Program-made: the position numbers and the translations under genes | NCBI GenBank assembly: GCA_903868035.1 | Contig: CAIPTQ010000228.1 | Span: 1 to 40,036 of the forward strand | Source of the DNA: an uncultured Phycisphaerales bacterium | Lineage (GTDB): Bacteria > Planctomycetota > Phycisphaerae > WQYP01 | Direction of reading: 5' to 3' | DNA length: 40,036 bases | Notes under the pieces: generated by a model | What the model was told of the DNA's origin: nothing | The model's input: the letters and a program-made list of their open reading frames with translations, nothing else | The model's database searches: none | In this document: one piece after another, positions 36,378-40,036 of the stretch | How the letters are laid out: every line of letters begins with the position of its first letter | Numbering within the stretch: the stretch's first letter is position 1

Positions 36378-37655
36378 TCATCGCTCCATCTTCTGCTGAA
36401 TGTCCACGGGAATGGAGAGCACCGTGTGCCCGCCGCCGTCCTGCGCCGCCTCCACGTTGACCAGGGCCCAGAGGCGGTCGGTCGCCGCCGCGCCCGCGGC
36501 GGGTTCCACCCGCACTTCCACGGTTTTCTTTCCGCCCTTGGCGAGCGTGAACTGCTCCGGGCGCACCGTGATGCCCGCGCCGGCGCTGCCGCCGGCCGCC
36601 ACCCCCGCCGTGCAGGTCACATCCCCGTCGCTCACATTTTTCACCGTGATGGCCAGGCTCCGCGTGGCCCCGGCCGGCACCGCCGACGAGAGGCTTTCCG
36701 GCGTGGCCTCCACCAGCGCCGTCCGGGCATGCTGGCGCTGGCTGATCTGCCCCAGCAGCGCCGCCTGTTCCGGCAGAATTTCGACGTGCAAATCCTGCCG
36801 GGCCTTGGCCCAGGTCGATTCATAATCCATCTCCACCCGCAGCGTATACTTGCCCGGCGCCAGCGCCTTGGTGAGCACCGCGTCAAACAGCCGGCGGTCG
36901 CCCCCGAAGACGCAGGGCCGCTTGCTCGCCAGCGGCGCGACCAACACGATGCGCGCATTCGCGTCCAGGACCGTCAGTTTCCCGCTGGCGTCGAAACGCG
37001 CCTTGCCCGTGTTCTCCAACAGCACCTTGACGACCGGGAACAGCGCCGCCGGCGAAGGCGCTTCCGCATCCGCTCCCGGTTCCGCCGGCCGGGTCGCCAC
37101 ATCCCGGGCCTGCGGCCAGACCAGCTCGCAGCGGGCGATCCGCGCCTCCTTGGCCAGCGTCCGCCCCGGCACGGTCACGAATATCCCCGAGGCGATCCGG
37201 TACTGGACGCTCACGCCCGTGTCGGTCGTTCCCGGCGTCGCCAGCGTCACCATCACCGCCACGTAATATTCCCCGGGCGCCGCCGACTCGGGCACCGCAA
37301 TCCGGCATTCCGCCTTTTCCGAAGCCCCGGGCTCCAGCATCATGGAATTCCGCTCCAGCGCCGCCCATTTGCTCGCCGAATTGGGCAAAGTCCCGGGATC
37401 CTTGAACGCCAGCGCCCCATCCTCCGTCGCCATCACATCGACCAGGGCCAGGGTGACTTTCTGCGGCTGGTCCGTCGGCGTCCGATTGTTATAGGACAAC
37501 GTCAGCGGCACCAGGATCTCTTCGCCGGGCTTGACGCTGACTTCCTGCTTCAGCGGCGAGACCGCCACCCCGCCGGCCGCCGTCCGGATAATCAGGCCCA
37601 TAACCATACCCAGGGCCAAGACACCAGCCGCGAGCATTCTGTTTCTGCAAGCCAT
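36378..37655 (-). CDS. Periplasmic beta-sandwich protein, fimbrial-chaperone/DUF916-like
   Basis: This 425-residue protein has a signal peptide (about 1-28, ending TAAG) and several predicted Ig-like beta-sandwich regions. Residues 28-125 read VAVSPLKQEVSVKPGEEILVP, then NSASKWAALERNSMMLEPGAS and VPESAAPGEYYVAV. The spaced S-x2-W, L-x-PG and V-P-x5-PGEY pattern is shared by fimbrial chaperones and by the DUF916 protein of WxL systems. Two more Ig-like parts follow (about 200-290 and 320-420). I cannot assign one family firmly. Its place between two pilin-like genes and a secretin suggests it folds, escorts or anchors the small proteins. There are nine bases to the gene before and one base to the secretin. 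Confidence 0.75.
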   Translation of the reverse strand: MACRNRMLAAGVLALGMVMGLIIRTAAGGVAVSPLKQEVSVKPGEEILVPLTLSYNNRTPTDQPQKVTLALVDVMATEDGALAFKDPGTLPNSASKWAALERNSMMLEPGASEKAECRIAVPESAAPGEYYVAVMVTLATPGTTDTGVSVQYRIASGIFVTVPGRTLAKEARIARCELVWPQARDVATRPAEPGADAEAPSPAALFPVVKVLLENTGKARFDASGKLTVLDANARIVLVAPLASKRPCVFGGDRRLFDAVLTKALAPGKYTLRVEMDYESTWAKARQDLHVEILPEQAALLGQISQRQHARTALVEATPESLSSAVPAGATRSLAITVKNVSDGDVTCTAGVAAGGSAGAGITVRPEQFTLAKGGKKTVEVRVEPAAGAAATDRLWALVNVEAAQDGGGHTVLSIPVDIQQKMER

Positions 37656-37664
37656 GGACGCACC

Positions 37665-38144
37665 CTAAAATGTGACGGTAAGAACAATCGTGGCCGTGTA
37701 CGCCCCCGCCTCCGGCGCGCTGTTCGATGGCGCCACACCCTGCACCCACAACGTCAGGTCCGTGACCCCGCCCCCCGGCGGTATCGTGTATGTCCGGGAC
37801 AAAATGGCGTTGGAATCCACCCAGTCCGTATCCTGATCGGCAATCCCCGTGATCTTGTACGATGTGGCCAGCGTCGGCCCACCCCCGCCCGCCCCGCCCA
37901 GCGTCAGCACCTCGCCCTTATCCTGCGGCGCCGATACGCTCAGTGTGCAGCCGCCCGTATGGTTCAGCCTTATCGCCGTCGATCCCGTGCTGGCTTGCCC
38001 CACGTGATTGATGTGCGCCAGCGCCACGGAATACGGCGTCCCGATAAATTGCGTCGCCCCCGGCGCCCGGGCGCAGCAGAAGAGCGCCGCCAGCATCGCC
38101 GCCGCCGGCACTCGTTTTAAGCCTGTCCCTGGCCACCAGCCCAT
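37665..38144 (-). CDS. Small secreted beta-sandwich protein, pilin/spore-coat-U-like (second subunit)
   Basis: This 159-residue protein has a signal peptide (VPAAAMLAALFCCARAPGA) and a beta-rich mature part. Its C-terminal strand, APEAGAYTATIVLTVTF, matches the closing strand of spore-coat-U, CS1-type and WxL beta-sandwich domains (sGxYxxxxxLTVTF). Near the start, GSTAIRLNHTGGCTLSVSAP has a single Cys. ATG 38144 is better spaced (six bases) from AAGGAGG at 38151-38157 than ATG 38147. It is only distantly like the first small subunit encoded 27 bases upstream, but shares length class, signal and C-terminal motif, so the two may be major and minor subunits of one structure. Confidence 0.75.
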   Translation of the reverse strand: MGWWPGTGLKRVPAAAMLAALFCCARAPGATQFIGTPYSVALAHINHVGQASTGSTAIRLNHTGGCTLSVSAPQDKGEVLTLGGAGGGGPTLATSYKITGIADQDTDWVDSNAILSRTYTIPPGGGVTDLTLWVQGVAPSNSAPEAGAYTATIVLTVTF

Positions 38145-38171
38145 CATGGGCCTCCTTGTATTTGCGCGGGC

Positions 38172-38699
38172 TTACCAGGTCGCGGTAAGCTGCAAGCCGC
38201 ACGTGTAGTCGCCGGAATCGGGCGCGGACGCCACGCTCGCGGCCGTCACGGTCAGCACCAGCGTGTAGTCGCCCTTGCCCGCGGTATGCCCCAGCGCGTA
38301 CGTATTGCCCGAGTCGAAAAATGCCGTCGGCGTCAGCAAGCCGGGATTCGTGGGCGTGATTTCGGCGCCCGTAATGCTGTACTTGGTGCCCAGCGTATTG
38401 CTCCCGTTGGTCAGGATCCCGTCGTAGTCCGGGCTCCCCGACGACGTCGTGGCTTTTACCGTCACATTGAGGTTGCTGTAGAGCGTCACGTTCTTGGTCA
38501 CCGTGCGCGTCTGGTTGACGGTGTTGATGTGCCCCCAGTCGGTCTTGGCGATGGTGGGCGCCGTCGCCCATTCCGCGAACTGGTCCACCTGCACCGTGAT
38601 GCCGATATCGCCGCTGGTCACGGTCGTGCCGCGGGTCAGCAAGGGCGTCAACATCAGGCAGGCCGCCAACATCGCACCGACGAGTGTCTTCCGTAACAT
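38172..38699 (-). CDS. Small secreted beta-sandwich protein, pilin/spore-coat-U-like (first subunit)
   Basis: The 175-residue protein has a signal peptide (LVGAMLAACLMLTPLLTRG) and a Thr/Ser/Asn-rich, all-beta mature domain starting GDIGITVQVDQFAEW. Features are VTLYSNLNVTVKATTSSG, DSGNTYALGHTAGKGDYTLVLTVTA and the closing APDSGDYTCGLQLTATW, which fits the terminal strand of SCPU, CS1-pilin and WxL-like domains. There is no type IV prepilin leader, so it is not a T4P pilin. AGGAG at 38706-38710 six bases before ATG makes it the likely highly translated first gene of the five-gene operon. A structural surface subunit is the best guess. Confidence 0.75.
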   Translation of the reverse strand: MLRKTLVGAMLAACLMLTPLLTRGTTVTSGDIGITVQVDQFAEWATAPTIAKTDWGHINTVNQTRTVTKNVTLYSNLNVTVKATTSSGSPDYDGILTNGSNTLGTKYSITGAEITPTNPGLLTPTAFFDSGNTYALGHTAGKGDYTLVLTVTAASVASAPDSGDYTCGLQLTATW

Positions 38700-38782
38700 G
38701 GTTTTCTCCTAAAGGTTCCGGTCCTGGATACCCCTCCGGGGGGATCGGCAAAAGCGTTCCGCTGCCCGAGGCGTGACCTCTC

Positions 38783-38802
38783 ATGACATAAACACATGTC
38801 AT
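38783..38802. promoter_or_regulatory. ATGACAT-N6-ATGTCAT dyad, candidate operator of the secretin operon
   Basis: A perfect 7-bp inverted repeat with a 6-bp AT-rich spacer lies 84-103 bases before the first ATG of the operon, in a position suited to a dimeric regulator. Confidence 0.4.
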
Positions 38803-39326
38803 TAGATACCTTACACCCCCCATCGGTCCAATCCCGCCTCGTGCTTAATCCCGAAATCCCTTGTTTAAGTATTGTCCCCTTCCCGTGCTTGCGCCCTTTG
38901 CGCATTTTCCGCGGCCCCGCTTCGGAACTTCCAATAATGTCTTCGCCGCCAACCCTGTTACCACGGTGGGCGCGCATTGGGCTCGTCTTTGTGCTTTCCT
39001 TTTTGAATTCATCACCCGGATAGGGTGTGATAAATATTTGTACCCACCCGCCACACCGCCGCGACAACATTCACATATATCAAATATCCTGGCATTCTTT
39101 GTGGCGCTGGCCGTAGTGCCCAAAATGCTCGATTTTACGAGCACTTTCCGTCGACCCGGGAGTTGCTCTCGTTTGTTCAACAAGAAGTTTCGACGAACTC
39201 CCTGGCGCGTTGCAGCCGCAGCGTTTCGTTTTGTTAACTCGATGCTCCCCGGCGGAACAATTTATGCTGCGCGGAATGACCCCCTTTTGGGTTCCGGCGC
39301 AGCCGGTTTAGGCGCACGCCGCCGAG

Positions 39327-39350
39327 CATGCCGGCGGTGCTGCCGGCATG
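39327..39350 (-). terminator. Strong hairpin after the GH105 gene, possible terminator without T tract
   Basis: CATGCCGGC (39327-39335) and GCCGGCATG (39342-39350) form a perfect 9-bp stem with a six-base loop, 14 bases past the stop of the minus-strand hydrolase. No T run follows, so it may only protect or pause. A second hairpin with a two-base bulge lies further on at 39269-39300. Confidence 0.45.
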
Positions 39351-39363
39351 GAATCGCCGCCGC

Positions 39364-40036
39364 TTACTTCAACAGCGCCACCGCGCACCACAGCACCGGC
39401 GCCTGCCCATGCGCATCCCCCTTCCGCGTCGGCCGCGTCAGGTAGAATTGCAGGCTATTCGTCTGCCCCGTGCCCACGCACACTTTGTCCACCAGGCCGT
39501 CCGCGTCGATGTACGTCTGCAACCCCAGCCACCCCTTCCGCGCCCCCTCCGCATAGGCCGCGTCCGTCAGCCACCCCTTCTTCACCCCCGTGATGAAAGC
39601 ATACGTGAACATCCCCGTGCAGGACGTCTCCTTATACGATTCCGGATGGTCGATCAGTTGGTGCCACATCCCGTCCGTATCCTGAAACTTCAGCAGCCCT
39701 GCCATCATCTTCGTATACCCTTCCATGATCCGCGCCCGCTTCGGATGGTCCCCCGGCAGCTCCCCCAGCAGCTCCGACATTCCCGCGGCAATCCACCCGT
39801 CGCCCCGCCCCCAGAAAAACGGAAACTTCTCCCCATGATAGAACAGCCCGTTCGGCTGCTGCAGCTTGTCCAGGTACGCCACCATCTCCAGCGCCGCGCG
39901 GTCCAGGTACACCTTGTCCCCCGTCGCCCGGAACGCCTGCGCCTGCAAAATCGTTATCATGTACATATCATCAATCCAGAACCGCGTCTGGGCGCTCAGC
40001 CCCGCCGCATCCGGATTCTCCCACTGCCGGTCCGCC
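39364..40036 (-). CDS. Glycoside hydrolase family 88/105 protein (unsaturated glycuronyl hydrolase), N-terminus outside window
   Basis: The frame is open to the right edge, so the N-terminal part is missing; 223 residues are visible. TRFWIDDMYMITILQAQAF is the GH88/GH105 motif, with the Asp pair near the active site. FFWGRGDGWIAAGMSELL corresponds to the WGRGNGW loop that carries the catalytic acid in YteR-type enzymes; here the Asn is Asp. ETSCTGMFTYAFITGVKKGWL and GTGQTN...YLTRP are further (alpha/alpha)6-barrel landmarks. Such enzymes hydrate and cleave unsaturated uronic disaccharides made by polysaccharide lyases, mostly from pectin (rhamnogalacturonan). The exact sugar is not settled by sequence. 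No lyase gene is in view. Confidence 0.9.
   Translation of the reverse strand, partial: ADRQWENPDAAGLSAQTRFWIDDMYMITILQAQAFRATGDKVYLDRAALEMVAYLDKLQQPNGLFYHGEKFPFFWGRGDGWIAAGMSELLGELPGDHPKRARIMEGYTKMMAGLLKFQDTDGMWHQLIDHPESYKETSCTGMFTYAFITGVKKGWLTDAAYAEGARKGWLGLQTYIDADGLVDKVCVGTGQTNSLQFYLTRPTRKGDAHGQAPVLWCAVALLK

Larger units (their letters stand above)
38700..39363. other. Intergenic region upstream of the secretin operon
   Basis: These 664 bases have no credible ORF on either strand and are less GC-rich in the middle. They hold the first subunit's leader, with a GATCCCC/GGGG-T-ATC hairpin around 38727-38746, and an ATGACAT dyad (38783-38802). Further right are an ATCAC...GTGAT dyad (39011-39031), a TGCTCG-N6-CGAGCA hairpin (39126-39143) and two strong hairpins near the GH105 gene (39269-39300, 39327-39350). 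The number of dyads suggests regulation, but I see no clear -35/-10 pair. Confidence 0.5.

Noticed and set aside
38172..38699. Type IV pilin, because a secretin is encoded in the same operon
   Set aside because: The N-terminus is a standard cleavable signal peptide; there is no prepilin leader with Gly-Phe/Met-Thr-Leu-x-Glu and no long N-terminal helix.
38700..38780. Possible cyclic di-GMP-I (GEMM) riboswitch in the leader of the first small-subunit gene
   Set aside because: A few words look suggestive and a GGDEF gene is in the window, but the conserved GEMM core and tetraloop-receptor could not be laid out. A covariance-model search would decide; without it I do not claim it.

Overview
The window is about 40 kb of GC-rich chromosomal DNA from a Gram-negative (diderm) heterotroph. 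An OprO/OprP-type outer-membrane porin with a C-terminal Phe, a secretin and a GH105-type sugar hydrolase support this. I infer Planctomycetota, perhaps class Phycisphaerae. The pointers are a protein with an excisionase-like helix-turn-helix tethered to a membrane segment, Ala/Pro/Thr-rich linkers in envelope proteins, dispersed repeats of the (gaaaatc)n and CCCGTAGCGTAAGCGAGG types that I associate with that phylum, and patchy use of Shine-Dalgarno sites. The assignment is an inference, not a database result. No prophage, CRISPR array, rRNA operon or insertion sequence was seen.

Layout. 1-1447: a truncated SAM methyltransferase, a GNAT acetyltransferase of spermidine-acetyltransferase type, and a small Cys-pair protein. 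1505-1578: tRNA-Asp(GUC) with a good promoter. 1674-7819: class V aminotransferase, malate dehydrogenase, an exported protein of unknown function, cardiolipin synthase, and ribosomal protein L25 with a strong terminator. 8004-12682: an HTH/membrane protein, a lone ABC ATPase, GAPDH with a terminator, and a TlpA-like thioredoxin-fold protein. 13029-19278: a four-gene operon for a GldA/GldF/GldG-type ABC system plus a DUF4340 protein. 19384-23519: a PTS IIA (PtsN-like) protein and a SWIM-SNF2 helicase. 23536-25972: QueE and the porin. 26599-30015: an OFA-family transporter and acetyl-CoA synthetase. 30166-33573: a cold-shock protein, a diguanylate cyclase, and the plsX/rpmF pair. 33927-38699: a tight five-gene minus-strand operon. 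39364-40036: a GH105-type hydrolase cut by the window end.

How genes work together. Central carbon metabolism is represented by mdh, gap, acs and a monocarboxylate-type transporter. Envelope functions are represented by the porin, cardiolipin synthase, PlsX and the GH105 enzyme, which suggests use of plant-type polysaccharide. The Gld-like operon is a coherent membrane complex of unsettled function.

The most interesting locus is 33927-38699. In transcription order it encodes two small secreted beta-sandwich proteins whose C-termini look like pilin or spore-coat-U subunits, a large periplasmic protein with a fimbrial-chaperone or DUF916-like N-terminus, a short secretin, and a TPR lipoprotein. 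No usher, ATPase, platform protein or prepilin peptidase gene accompanies them. I propose it as a candidate chaperone-plus-secretin surface-fibre export system. This is a hypothesis from gene content and spacing only.

Repeats include two identical 30-bp A-rich units, one of them inside the cardiolipin synthase gene, and copies of a REP/MITE-like element near 26.1 and 33.7-33.9 kb. There is also an 8-bp tandem repeat before gap and a striking TGCATATGC dyad before the transporter gene.
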